NCBI GenBank assembly: GCA_002393835.1
Contig: DGTW01000284.1
Location: 1 to 13,875, forward strand
Reading direction: 5' to 3'
DNA from: Treponema sp. UBA4326
GTDB lineage: Bacteria; Spirochaetota; Spirochaetia; Treponematales; Treponemataceae
Length of the DNA: 13,875 bases
The notes under the pieces: generated by a model
What the model saw: only the letters and a program-made list of their open reading frames with translations
Told to the model about the DNA's origin: nothing
Database searches by the model: none
Part shown: positions 1 to 7,477 of the stretch, piece by piece
How the letters are laid out: every line of letters begins with the position of its first letter
Position numbering within the stretch: the first letter of the stretch is position 1
Position numbers and translations under genes: made by a program

Positions 1-1
1 G

Positions 2-1411
2 ATTCACGAAGAAGTAAAAATTTTCCTCGGAGATGAACTTAAGCCTCTCAAAAAGCATGCTGAAGCTTCGTACAATCTTGTAAACGAATACGAAAAGACC
101 CGTCACAACAGGAATAAAAGCGTCTGGTTTGTACTTGCCGGATGTTTTGCCTTTGTTGCCCTTGCCACCTTTGCCGTTACAAAAATTGCACAGAATGCCA
201 ACTCCAGGATTTCAATTAACATTGATACTTTTGACGACCTCAACCTGAGCGGACTCCTTGATTCTGTCGGCAGGACGGAAAACCGCTACGAAACTGCAGA
301 GCGCGAACTTCTCTCCCTGGAACTTTCAATGAAAAACGAAATCGACCAGGCAAAGCAGAAATACGACAACGACATGTTCACCCTCGATTCAGTCAAATCC
401 GTAACTTCAAAATCAACGGTTCAGAAAAGGCAGAAGGAAATCAAAACTGCATACGAACGTTCGGTTCAGAAAATCCACGGTGAATACGACGCTAAAATCG
501 AAGAAGCCCGCAGAAAAGTCGATGAAGTAAAGAAGCAGCTTGATTCGTATGATGAAGAGCAGCTTAACCTTGCACAGAGCAAGGGCGTAATGGACTCCCA
601 GAAGCAGCTTAACGAAATGGAAAGGAAGGACCTTTCATCAAAATACGACAAGCAGATAAAGGCCCTGCGCCAGGAACTCGTAACCCAGCAGATCAAGGCA
701 AACAAGGCACAGCGCGAAGCAGTAGAAGAAGTACGCCGCCAGTATCAGGCAAAAATCGACCAGTACGATCCTAAGGCCCGCGAACAGTCAAAGGAACAGG
801 ACAAAATCATCGGTGACATAGGAATTGCCCTTAACGAACCGCTTTCTGACATCTGGAAATCCTATGAAGCGCTTGAATTCGACCCTGAGAAATACACCCA
901 GACTTCAGAAAATCCTTCAAAAAGCTTTACGAAATCAGTTGAACTTGCAAAAGAACAGCTTGAAGACCTGAATACAATCGGACGCCGCTTTAAGCCGATT
1001 CCTATGGAAAACTCGATCAAAGACTATGTTCCGGCAATCATGCGCAAGGCCTACATGATGGCAGATACGCTTGCAACCGGTCAGACGGAGCTTCAGGCAG
1101 AAATCGATGACCTTAACACGCAGATTGCAGAAATGAATACCTTCGCAGAACAGATGGCACTTAAACACGGCTGTGATGCAATCGTAACCAATTCTTCAAG
1201 AAAGGACAGAATCGTCGTTTATGTCATCAAAGAAAAGCAGTCTTATTTTAATTCGCCGGATTACGTACAGAAAGCCCAGCTCAAGGACGGAAGAAAGCTC
1301 ATTGCAGACGGGATTCTTGTCAAAACTGACGGAAAATACATCTTTACGCCGAATGACGTAACAAAGGCGCACGGGGCCACCGTAGGAATGTCAGTTGAGT
1401 TTGTAAAGTAA
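2..1411 (+). CDS. Membrane-anchored coiled-coil protein of unknown function (5' partial)
   Basis: The reading frame is already open at the left edge of the window, so the true start lies upstream; 469 residues are visible. Visible residues 41-62 form one strongly hydrophobic segment (starting SVWFVLAGCFAF), flanked on the left by a basic stretch (EKTRHNRNK), so the N-terminal part is probably cytoplasmic and the rest outside the membrane. From about residue 95 to 265 the sequence is highly charged and rich in Lys, Glu and Gln, as in a long coiled coil. The C-terminal 100 residues look globular, with alternating strands. An internal ATG at 329 lies after the membrane segment and inside the coiled coil, so it is not a likely start. 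I do not recognise the family. A structural or envelope-spanning role is only an inference. The next gene follows after 18 bases on the same strand. Confidence 0.75.
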   Translation: MHEEVKIFLGDELKPLKKHAEASYNLVNEYEKTRHNRNKSVWFVLAGCFAFVALATFAVTKIAQNANSRISINIDTFDDLNLSGLLDSVGRTENRYETAERELLSLELSMKNEIDQAKQKYDNDMFTLDSVKSVTSKSTVQKRQKEIKTAYERSVQKIHGEYDAKIEEARRKVDEVKKQLDSYDEEQLNLAQSKGVMDSQKQLNEMERKDLSSKYDKQIKALRQELVTQQIKANKAQREAVEEVRRQYQAKIDQYDPKAREQSKEQDKIIGDIGIALNEPLSDIWKSYEALEFDPEKYTQTSENPSKSFTKSVELAKEQLEDLNTIGRRFKPIPMENSIKDYVPAIMRKAYMMADTLATGQTELQAEIDDLNTQIAEMNTFAEQMALKHGCDAIVTNSSRKDRIVVYVIKEKQSYFNSPDYVQKAQLKDGRKLIADGILVKTDGKYIFTPNDVTKAHGATVGMSVEFVK

Positions 1412-1429
1412 AAACGCTAAACTGACTGT

Positions 1430-2353
1430 ATGATAATCACACTCAAAAACAACAGCTACGAAGTAGTTTTAAACACGCACGGAGCAGAAATCAATTCTTT
1501 CCGCAGCGTAAAAGACGGCACTAAATATGTATTTGAAGGTCCGGAGGAAGTCTGGAAATTCCACGCACCGGTTCTCTTCCCGCATGTAGGACGCATTAAG
1601 GACGGTTTCTACACATACGGCGGAAAGGAATATCATCTCGTAAACAACGGAATGAGCCGCGACATGGAACACAAAATCCTTGAACAGACAGAAACTTCAG
1701 CAACCTTCGAACTTACGGAAAATGCTGAAACAGCAGATAAATTCCCGTGGAAATTCAGCCTTAAAACTCACTATGAACTCAAGGAAAACGGTCTTGTCTT
1801 TACGACAACCGTAACAAATACAGATTCTACGACAATGCTCTTCTCCCTCGGAAGCCATACGGCTTTCTGCTGCCCGAGAAACACTGACCCGGCAGGCACT
1901 ACAAATGCCGACTATCAGTATGAATTCGAGCAGAAAGAGCCTCTCACGACAGTCCTTCTCAATGACGCAGCACAGCTTGCAGTTGATGAAGAAGGAACGG
2001 CTCCGTGCACAAAACCTTACGGCGAAAAAGAAGCAGGCATTATCCCGATTAATGCAGACGGATTCGGAAACGGACACTTCTTTACGGCATTCAAGTCAAA
2101 CTGGGTAGGACTCCGCAACAAAAAAGACGGTTCCCTCGTAAAAGTTAACTGTGCCGGATATCCTTACCTCATGGTATGGCAGGGCGGAAAAGGAAGCGAA
2201 GGCGTAAGCGGAAACGGCTTTAACTGCATCGAACCGTGGTACGGAACTGCAGACGCAGAAAACACTGAACACGAGTGGGAAGAAAAAGCAGCCCTCATTT
2301 CACTTGAACCTGGAAAATCCTTCACGGCTGACCAGTCAATCACTATTGAGTAA
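1430..2353 (+). CDS. Aldose 1-epimerase family protein, LacX-like
   Basis: This 307-residue protein has the full length and layout of LacX-type aldose-1-epimerase (mutarotase) homologues, cytoplasmic enzymes thought to interconvert sugar anomers. The N-terminus (MIITLKNNSYEV, then HGAEINSF) fits the first beta strands of the galactose-mutarotase fold. The FPHVGRIKDG segment at 50-59 is typical of the family. The catalytic His of the SLGSHTAF motif is H143, and the catalytic Glu sits in the C-terminal CIEPWYG motif at E268. The usual HGFAR-type motif reads NNGMSR here, so the conserved His is Asn73; this could reduce or change activity. No clear Shine-Dalgarno sequence precedes the ATG, but the start agrees with the family N-terminus. 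Substrate is unknown. It lies 18 bases after the preceding gene and 9 bases before the next, consistent with one transcript. Confidence 0.85.
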   Translation: MIITLKNNSYEVVLNTHGAEINSFRSVKDGTKYVFEGPEEVWKFHAPVLFPHVGRIKDGFYTYGGKEYHLVNNGMSRDMEHKILEQTETSATFELTENAETADKFPWKFSLKTHYELKENGLVFTTTVTNTDSTTMLFSLGSHTAFCCPRNTDPAGTTNADYQYEFEQKEPLTTVLLNDAAQLAVDEEGTAPCTKPYGEKEAGIIPINADGFGNGHFFTAFKSNWVGLRNKKDGSLVKVNCAGYPYLMVWQGGKGSEGVSGNGFNCIEPWYGTADAENTEHEWEEKAALISLEPGKSFTADQSITIE

Positions 2354-2362
2354 AGGGGTCAG

Positions 2363-3043
2363 ATGAGGGGAGCAGTCATAAAGAATATCCTTAGTTTCTC
2401 GGTTAAATGCCTCGCAGGCTTTCTTGCATTCTGCACGGCCGTAAACCTGTACATGTATGTGACGACAAAGGATTATATTTATGACGATGTTTCCCAGGTT
2501 CCGGAACGATATACGGCCATAGTTCCGGGAGCAAAAGTCATCGGCGTCAACACTGTCTCTCATGTTTTCAGGGACAGGATTGAAGCCGGGGTCGCTCTGT
2601 ACGATGCAGGAAAAGTTCAGAAGATTCTTGTATCAGGCGATCACGGCAAGCAGTATTATGACGAAGTAAATGCCGCTAAAACCTACATCAATAAAATGCA
2701 TCATATCAGTAAGGATGATGTATTCATGGATCATGCAGGCTTCAGCACATACGAAACAATGTACCGTGCGAAGGAAATCTTCGAAGTTACGGATGCAGTA
2801 ATAACGACCCAGGATTTTCACCTGATCCGTTCAGTATATATCGCCCGCAGCCTCGGCATAGACGCCGCAGGATACGCATCCCCGGAAATAGACAGTTTTA
2901 CGACAAAAACCCATGCATCATGGGCAGTAAGGGAATTCTTCGCCCGCGTCAAGGATTTCTTTTTCACACTGATTAAACCCGACCCGACATATCTGGGCGA
3001 AGTAATCCCGATCACCGCCAGCGGCACCGCCACCTGGGATTAA
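2363..3043 (+). CDS. SanA/YdcF-family (DUF218) membrane protein
   Basis: This 226-residue protein begins with one hydrophobic segment (about residues 10-33), which should anchor it in the inner membrane with the remaining domain outside the cytoplasm. The domain shows the DUF218/SanA signature: a YTAIVPGAKV strand, a DRIEAG...LYDAGKV helix, the ILVSGDHG motif at 88-95, DHAGFSTYETMYRAKE at 123-138, and TTQDFHLIRSVYIAR followed by GIDAAGY. Family members such as E. coli SanA affect envelope permeability and vancomycin sensitivity; the reaction is not settled. Homologues act on or bind phosphate- or nucleotide-containing envelope molecules only by inference. An AAAGGGG ribosome binding site sits just before the ATG and overlaps the previous stop codon, arguing for coupled translation. 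The C-terminus (about 205-226) is a short extension. Confidence 0.88.
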   Translation: MRGAVIKNILSFSVKCLAGFLAFCTAVNLYMYVTTKDYIYDDVSQVPERYTAIVPGAKVIGVNTVSHVFRDRIEAGVALYDAGKVQKILVSGDHGKQYYDEVNAAKTYINKMHHISKDDVFMDHAGFSTYETMYRAKEIFEVTDAVITTQDFHLIRSVYIARSLGIDAAGYASPEIDSFTTKTHASWAVREFFARVKDFFFTLIKPDPTYLGEVIPITASGTATWD

Positions 3044-3062
3044 TCTTTACCGAAACATTATG

Positions 3063-3088
3063 CTGAAACGAAAAATGCCCGTTTTCAG
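3063..3088 (+). terminator. Weak hairpin after the SanA-like gene
   Basis: CTGAAACG (3063-3070) pairs with CGTTTTCAG (3080-3088) with one bulged base and a nine-base loop. It lies 19 bases after the SanA-like stop codon. It is followed by ATTTAATT rather than a clean T-run, so termination here would be weak. The much larger palindrome that begins nine bases later is the better terminator candidate. Confidence 0.3.
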
Positions 3089-3096
3089 ATTTAATT

Positions 3097-3252
3097 AAAA
3101 AATTGACGGGAGGGAGCGGTTTGGAGACCAGAAACATCCTGTTTGCGGCTGCCGCTCAGGCGGCATATTTAATAGTTCCTTTGCCGCAAACAGAATGTAG
3201 CAAGTTAACGGGCGGTTCTGGACTCCGAAACGCGACCGGTAGTCAATTTTTT
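3097..3252. repeat. Nested palindromic element, candidate bidirectional terminator, MITE-like repeat or structured RNA
   Basis: Three inverted repeats are nested inside one another. The outer arms, 3097-3133 and 3216-3252, match at 28 of 37 positions, including a perfect 11-base AAAAAATTGAC / GTCAATTTTTT end and a well-matched GGAG.CCAGAA inner end. The middle arms, ACATCCTGTTTGCGGC (3134-3149) and GCCGCAAACAGAATGT (3183-3198), match at 15 of 16. The apical stem TGCCGC/GCGGCA (3150-3155 with 3160-3165) is perfect around a TCAG loop. Two single-stranded stretches remain, 3166-3182 and 3199-3215. On either strand the fold ends in a run of at least six T, so it can act as an intrinsic terminator for both convergent neighbours. 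Its size and mismatched arms also fit a degenerate MITE or a repeated genomic palindrome. The last ten bases overlap the end of the dihydrouridine synthase gene and provide its TGA. Confidence 0.75.
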
Positions 3253-4241
3253 TTCTTGAATATATCTTCAGGGCATTTTTCAAAATACTCTTTTACCCTT
3301 TTTTCTGCATCTTCAATATCCGTAATATTCAGCATCTGTGACTGAAAGTAATGCCCGAAGCTGAAGTTCATGCAGTAATACGCAAAGAATCTCTGCAGGC
3401 GCGTTTTATAAAATTCTTCAGGCTGATACTCCCGTACATATCCTATAAAATCCAGCGCAAGCTGACGGCAGTCGATTTCAAGCGGCTCTCCGCCCCTGAT
3501 TTCCCTGAATACCCACGGCTTTTGTGCTGCAGCGGTTCCTATCATTATTCCCTGTGCATGAGGGGCCGTCTTTACTGCTGCTTCAAAGGAAGCCCTGTCC
3601 TTTACGTCTCCGTTCAGTATTACCGGTATTTCAGGAATTTTCAGCGCGAGTTCTTCTACGGCTGACCAGTCACAGTGCCTTGAATGCTTCTGCCTCTGCG
3701 TACGCGGATGAAGGGTTATCATCTGAACGCCTTCTTCCTTAAGCATCCTGCAGAAGCCGGACAGTCTTTCATGCGTGTATTCTTCATTTCCAAGCCTTAG
3801 CTTTACGGAAAGCCTTTTTGCTTCTGCACCGTCTTTTGCGGCATTTTCGATGGCGGACTTTACCTTGCGTACCATCAGGGCAGTTTCTTCAACCGGCTTG
3901 AGCATCCAGGCAATTCCGGCTCCGGTTTTTACGATCTGAGGTGCACTGCAGCCCATGTTCAGGTCTATTCCCTTTCCATCTTTCTGCGCAAGAAGTCCGG
4001 CTGCCTCTGCCATTTTGTCTGCATTTTTGTCCGTAAGCTGCCATACGAGTTTCTCACTTTCCGGACCGTCGAGGAGATAGTATTTTTCCCACGGGCCGTT
4101 ATTCAGGAGGGAAGAGGCGTTTATCATTTCGTTAAAGTATTCATCGCATCCGCCAAAACGTCCGATAATCATTCTGAAGGCCTGATGAGTCAGCGCATCC
4201 ATCGGAGCAAGGAAGAGCGGAAAATTATTTTCTTTTTTCAT
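3243..4241 (-). CDS. tRNA-dihydrouridine synthase family protein
   Basis: This 332-residue protein is a flavin-dependent tRNA-dihydrouridine synthase, which reduces specific uridines in tRNA using FMN and NADPH in the cytoplasm. The TIM-barrel hallmarks appear in order: APMDA at 12-16, FNEMI at 36-40, the QL before the second barrel strand, DLNMGC with catalytic Cys98, VKLRLG with K147, LHPRT with H178, NGDV at 210-213 and GIMIGTAAAQKPW at 231-243. Two positions differ from the common family pattern: Ser99 replaces the Pro of the usual GCP, and Thr236 replaces the Arg of the usual phosphate-binding GRG. The enzyme could be a divergent subfamily with changed uridine specificity. No clear Shine-Dalgarno precedes the ATG. 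The last few codons (FKKKN and the stop) lie in the edge of the palindromic element, so the C-terminal tail may have been altered by it. Confidence 0.9.
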   Translation of the reverse strand: MKKENNFPLFLAPMDALTHQAFRMIIGRFGGCDEYFNEMINASSLLNNGPWEKYYLLDGPESEKLVWQLTDKNADKMAEAAGLLAQKDGKGIDLNMGCSAPQIVKTGAGIAWMLKPVEETALMVRKVKSAIENAAKDGAEAKRLSVKLRLGNEEYTHERLSGFCRMLKEEGVQMITLHPRTQRQKHSRHCDWSAVEELALKIPEIPVILNGDVKDRASFEAAVKTAPHAQGIMIGTAAAQKPWVFREIRGGEPLEIDCRQLALDFIGYVREYQPEEFYKTRLQRFFAYYCMNFSFGHYFQSQMLNITDIEDAEKRVKEYFEKCPEDIFKKKN

Positions 4242-4257
4242 GCTAATTCTATAAAAT

Positions 4258-4316
4258 TATGTTATAATTAATATTGAACTTATTTGTTTTTTTTATCTCC
4301 TTCCTATTATAACATA
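4258..4316. promoter_or_regulatory. Divergent promoter region with outward-facing identical -10 boxes
   Basis: An 11-base perfect inverted repeat, TATGTTATAAT (4258-4268) and ATTATAACATA (4306-4316), lies between the divergent dihydrouridine synthase and chemotaxis-receptor genes. Each arm contains a TATAAC -10-like hexamer pointing outward to its own gene. On the plus strand TTGTTT (4284-4289) lies 18 bases before TATAAC (4308-4313), a plausible sigma-70-type promoter for the receptor. No good -35 box is seen for the minus-strand gene. The arms could also be a regulator site. I saw no convincing sigma-28 (flagellar type) promoter. Confidence 0.45.
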
Positions 4317-4350
4317 TTGCAGGCATCTGGGGGATAAGAGAGGTATTAAT

Positions 4351-6456
4351 ATGGCAAAAGAACTGGACAGATTTGAAACAAACGCTAAAAGAAACCTGTC
4401 ATTAAAGATGAAGCTCATAGCTATGATGCTTGGGTCAATCATCGCTTCCGTAGCACTGGTTGTCACAATTTCCCTGACAGTCTTTGACAACGGAATCATG
4501 GACAACACCGAAGAGACCATCAGTCATACGGCTTCCGGTGCCATGTACATGCTCAAGGACTGGCATGACAACATATTCAGGTATGCAAACATCCTTTCTA
4601 CGGGGCCTGATGTCGTAAACTCGCTCAGGAATCATGATCCTGAAAAGGCTGCTGAAGTAAGCGAAGAAAAATCTGATAAATTCGGTCTCGACATAATGGC
4701 TGTCATCGATTCCAGCGGAACTGTAATAGGCGGTCACGGAATATCTGCCGGTGAAACAGTCTCACTGGGCATCGTTTCTTCTGCACTCCGCGGAACAGAA
4801 TCCTTCACTTATGACGGTGTCGGAGATGTTACTTACGGTCTTCTCGCTGCAAGTCCGATCACTCTCGGCAACGGTGCGGTTGAAGGAGCAGTTCTTGTAG
4901 GATACGACCTTACAGGAACAAGCGAAAACTGCTATGTACCAATCATCAAGAATAATTACAACGTTGAATGTACAGTCTTCAAGGGCAATATACGTGCAGA
5001 AACCTCCCTCGGACAGCACCTTGTAGGAACTGAACTTGCAAACGAAGCCATCGTAAAACAGGTTCTCTACGAAGGCATAAAATACAACGGTGAAAACGTA
5101 ATTGCAGGAGAGCAGTACATTACAAATTACATGCCTCTCGCCGGTGACGACGGAAACATTACCGGTATGCTCTTCATCGCAAAATCAGTCAATGTCGTTG
5201 AAGCAATTAAATACAGGACGATGGGATATGTAATTCCGATTGCAGCCGTTCTCGTCATTCTCTTCTCGCTTCTGTGCTACCTGTTCGTAAGATGGATTAT
5301 GCACCGCATCTACAACGTAACTCACTTCCTTACAGAGCTTGCAGCCGGAGATGCTGACCTCACTAAACGCTGTGCACTCTATCTCCGCGACGAAATCGGT
5401 GACCTTATAATCAACTTTGACCTGTTCATGGATAAGCTTCATCAGATTGTAAGCGCCCTCAAGGAGTCAAAAGCCCTGCTCGGAACAAGCGGTGAAAATC
5501 TTTCTGCAGGAACAGAAGATACGGCAAGTTCAATTACGCAGATTATCGCAAACATCGACAGCATCCACAAACAGATCCAGAATCAGGGCGGAAGCGTAGC
5601 AGCAACAAGCGATTCCGTAAACCATATTTCTTCTTCAATTACAAACCTCGACAACCTCATCGAAAATCAGGCAGCAAGCATAACTGAAGCAAGTGCTGCA
5701 ATCGAAGAGATGATCGGAAACATTTCTTCAGTCAATAAATCGGTTGAAAAGATGTCTCACTCTTTCAGGGAACTCGAAGAAAACGCAAATGTCGGATTCA
5801 GCAAGCAGCAGGAAGTCGGCGACAAAATCAACCAGATGGAAGAACAGTCTGCAATGCTTCAGGAAGCAAACACTGCAATTTCAAGCATTGCAGAACAGAC
5901 AAACCTTCTGGCCATGAACGCCGCAATCGAAGCAGCCCACGCAGGTGAAGCCGGTAAGGGATTCGCAGTCGTTGCAGACGAAATCCGTAAGCTTTCTGAA
6001 ACTTCATCACAGCAGTCAAAGACAATCGGTGAAGGAATTGAACGCATCCGTGCTACAATCGATGAAGTCGTTAATTCTTCAACAGAATCCAACGAGGCCC
6101 TTGCAATCGTTTCAAACAAAATTAAAGAAACAGACCAGCTTGTCATTCAGATTCACGCTGCAATGGACGAGCAGAACGAAGGTTCAAAGCAGATTATCGA
6201 AGCACTGCGTGACCTTAACTCATCAAGCGTTGACGTACGCAATTCTTCACGCGACATGACTTCTAACAGCGAGAAGATTGTAACCGAAATGGCTTCCCTC
6301 AAGGAAGTAACGGGAGTTATGTCTACGAGTATGGATGAAATGTCTATCGGTGCAAAAAAAATCAATGAAACCGGAGTTACCCTCAAGGAAATTTCTCAGC
6401 AGGTTAAGGAATCAATCGACAAGATTGGTGCAGAAGTAGACCTGTTCAAAGTCTGA
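4351..6456 (+). CDS. Methyl-accepting chemotaxis protein with periplasmic Cache-type sensor
   Basis: This 701-residue receptor has the classic transmembrane chemoreceptor plan. TM1 is at about 22-44, a periplasmic sensor of about 245 residues follows, TM2 is at about 294-316, a HAMP domain at about 317-370 ([12 protein letters not shown]), and then a long helical signalling domain. The hairpin tip that binds CheA and CheW is unmistakable at about 515-548: [20 protein letters not shown], then [14 protein letters not shown]. The sensor resembles a double Cache fold (helix after TM1, then [14 protein letters not shown] and later [13 protein letters not shown]), so it may bind a small solute such as an amino acid or organic acid; the ligand cannot be read from sequence. 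There is no C-terminal NWETF-type CheR tether. An AGAGAGG ribosome binding site precedes the ATG. It stands alone as a single-gene unit, ended by the hairpin just downstream. Confidence 0.96.
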   Translation: MAKELDRFETNAKRNLSLKMKLIAMMLGSIIASVALVVTISLTVFDNGIMDNTEETISHTASGAMYMLKDWHDNIFRYANILSTGPDVVNSLRNHDPEKAAEVSEEKSDKFGLDIMAVIDSSGTVIGGHGISAGETVSLGIVSSALRGTESFTYDGVGDVTYGLLAASPITLGNGAVEGAVLVGYDLTGTSENCYVPIIKNNYNVECTVFKGNIRAETSLGQHLVGTELANEAIVKQVLYEGIKYNGENVIAGEQYITNYMPLAGDDGNITGMLFIAKSVNVVEAIKYRTMGYVIPIAAVLVILFSLLCYLFVRWIMHRIYNVTHFLTELAAGDADLTKRCALYLRDEIGDLIINFDLFMDKLHQIVSALKESKALLGTSGENLSAGTEDTASSITQIIANIDSIHKQIQNQGGSVAATSDSVNHISSSITNLDNLIENQAASITEASAAIEEMIGNISSVNKSVEKMSHSFRELEENANVGFSKQQEVGDKINQMEEQSAMLQEANTAISSIAEQTNLLAMNAAIEAAHAGEAGKGFAVVADEIRKLSETSSQQSKTIGEGIERIRATIDEVVNSSTESNEALAIVSNKIKETDQLVIQIHAAMDEQNEGSKQIIEALRDLNSSSVDVRNSSRDMTSNSEKIVTEMASLKEVTGVMSTSMDEMSIGAKKINETGVTLKEISQQVKESIDKIGAEVDLFKV

Positions 6457-6471
6457 CAGTTAATATAAATG

Positions 6472-6514
6472 AAAAATGGGCTGCCGGATAAATTATCTGA
6501 CAGCCCATTTTTTT
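6472..6514. terminator. Bidirectional intrinsic terminator
   Basis: AAAAATGGGCTG (6472-6483) and CAGCCCATTTTT (6501-6512) form a perfect 12-base stem, with a small inner GATAA/TTATC pairing in the loop. A T-run follows on the plus strand and a T5 run follows on the minus strand. It lies 15 bases after the chemoreceptor stop and 12 bases after the mrp stop, so it should end both convergent transcripts. Confidence 0.9.
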
Positions 6515-6526
6515 ACCTTCTGACGT

Positions 6527-7348
6527 CTATATTTTTTCGATCAGTTTAACGGCAGCTTCAAGGAATTCTCCGTCGAGCGCCTCAACTTCCCCTTCATCGA
6601 TTGCACGGGTAATTGCTTCACTCATAGGAATCTTTGCAAGAAGCGGAATTCCGTAGTCCAGTGCGATTTTTTCTACGTTGCTCTCGCCGAAAATCTTTAT
6701 TTCACGGTTACAGTCAGGACACTGAACGTAGCTCATGTTTTCAACGATTCCGATGATAGGAATTTTCATCGTATTTGCCATTTTAACGGCCTTTTCAACT
6801 ATTACGCGTACAAGCTGCTGCGGAGAAGAAACAATTACGATTCCGTCTACCGGAAGGCTCTGGAATACAGTCAGCGGAACGTCACCTGTTCCCGGAGGCA
6901 TATCCACAAACATAAAGTCTACGTCATCCCAGGCAACATCAGTCCAGAACTGCTTTACGGCGCCTGCAATTACAGGACCGCGCCAGATTACAGGATCAGT
7001 TTCATGTTCAAGCAGAAAGTTCATGCTCATCAGCTGAACGCCGCCCTTTGATTTAACAGGATAAATTGCCCCGTTTTTATCTCCCATCGCCTTTTCATCG
7101 GCTACACCGAACGAAGTCGGAATAGAAGGTCCGGTAATATCTGCATCAAGAACTGCAGCCTTATATCCGTTTCTGGAAATTTTTGCAGCGAGCATGGCCG
7201 TTACAAGCGACTTTCCTACACCGCCCTTTCCTGAAACAACGCCTATTACCTTTTTAACGCAGCTGCCTTCACGCAGGCTTTCGCGCATTTCCTTTGACTT
7301 ACAGTCTGACCCGCAGGTCGAACAGTTGTGTGTACATCCTTCTGCCAT
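6527..7348 (-). CDS. mrp: Mrp/NBP35-family iron-sulfur cluster carrier ATPase
   Basis: This 273-residue protein belongs to the Mrp/ApbC/NBP35 P-loop ATPases, cytoplasmic scaffolds that bind a [4Fe-4S] cluster at a dimer interface and pass it to target enzymes. The deviant Walker A motif GKGGVGKS is at 40-47, the DADITGPSIP switch segment at 68-77, DMPPGTGD at 149-156, and the cluster-binding CPDC at C210 and C213. The N-terminus carries a compact cluster of four more Cys (C5, C9, C12, C16), recalling the N-terminal ferredoxin-like motif of NBP35. It lacks the N-terminal DUF59 domain found in E. coli Mrp-type proteins. The AGAGGT ribosome binding site fixes the start, and the upstream promoter is well formed. 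It is a single-gene unit, divergent from murD and ended by the shared terminator. Confidence 0.95.
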   Translation of the reverse strand: MAEGCTHNCSTCGSDCKSKEMRESLREGSCVKKVIGVVSGKGGVGKSLVTAMLAAKISRNGYKAAVLDADITGPSIPTSFGVADEKAMGDKNGAIYPVKSKGGVQLMSMNFLLEHETDPVIWRGPVIAGAVKQFWTDVAWDDVDFMFVDMPPGTGDVPLTVFQSLPVDGIVIVSSPQQLVRVIVEKAVKMANTMKIPIIGIVENMSYVQCPDCNREIKIFGESNVEKIALDYGIPLLAKIPMSEAITRAIDEGEVEALDGEFLEAAVKLIEKI

Positions 7349-7380
7349 AATCAGTACCTCTCGTATTTTATTTCATTCAC

Positions 7381-7409
7381 ATTATAGACCGTTTAGCAGT
7401 AAGTGTAAA
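7381..7409 (-). promoter_or_regulatory. Promoter of mrp
   Basis: On the minus strand TTTACA (plus coordinates 7404-7409) lies 17 bases before TATAAT (7381-7386), close to the sigma-70 consensus. The -10 box is 32 bases before the mrp ATG, leaving a short leader that contains the ribosome binding site. I see no riboswitch-sized leader. Confidence 0.7.
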
Positions 7410-7420
7410 ATAGAAAAACC

Positions 7421-7448
7421 TTGCATTCAGTGGCTGACACATTATAAA
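7421..7448 (+). promoter_or_regulatory. Promoter of murD
   Basis: TTGCAT (7421-7426) lies 16 bases before TATAAA (7443-7448) on the plus strand, about 30 bases before the murD ATG. It sits back to back with the mrp promoter without overlapping it. The same promoter could also supply the accessory genes packed directly after murD. Confidence 0.6.
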
Positions 7449-7477
7449 ATAACATTAACTCAAAGAAGGAGATTGCC

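Noticed and set aside
3103..3345. A plus-strand 80-codon frame through the palindrome, with a repeated TGGSGL motif
   Set aside because: The repetition comes from the symmetry of the palindrome, there is no ribosome binding site, and the frame runs antisense into the dihydrouridine synthase gene.
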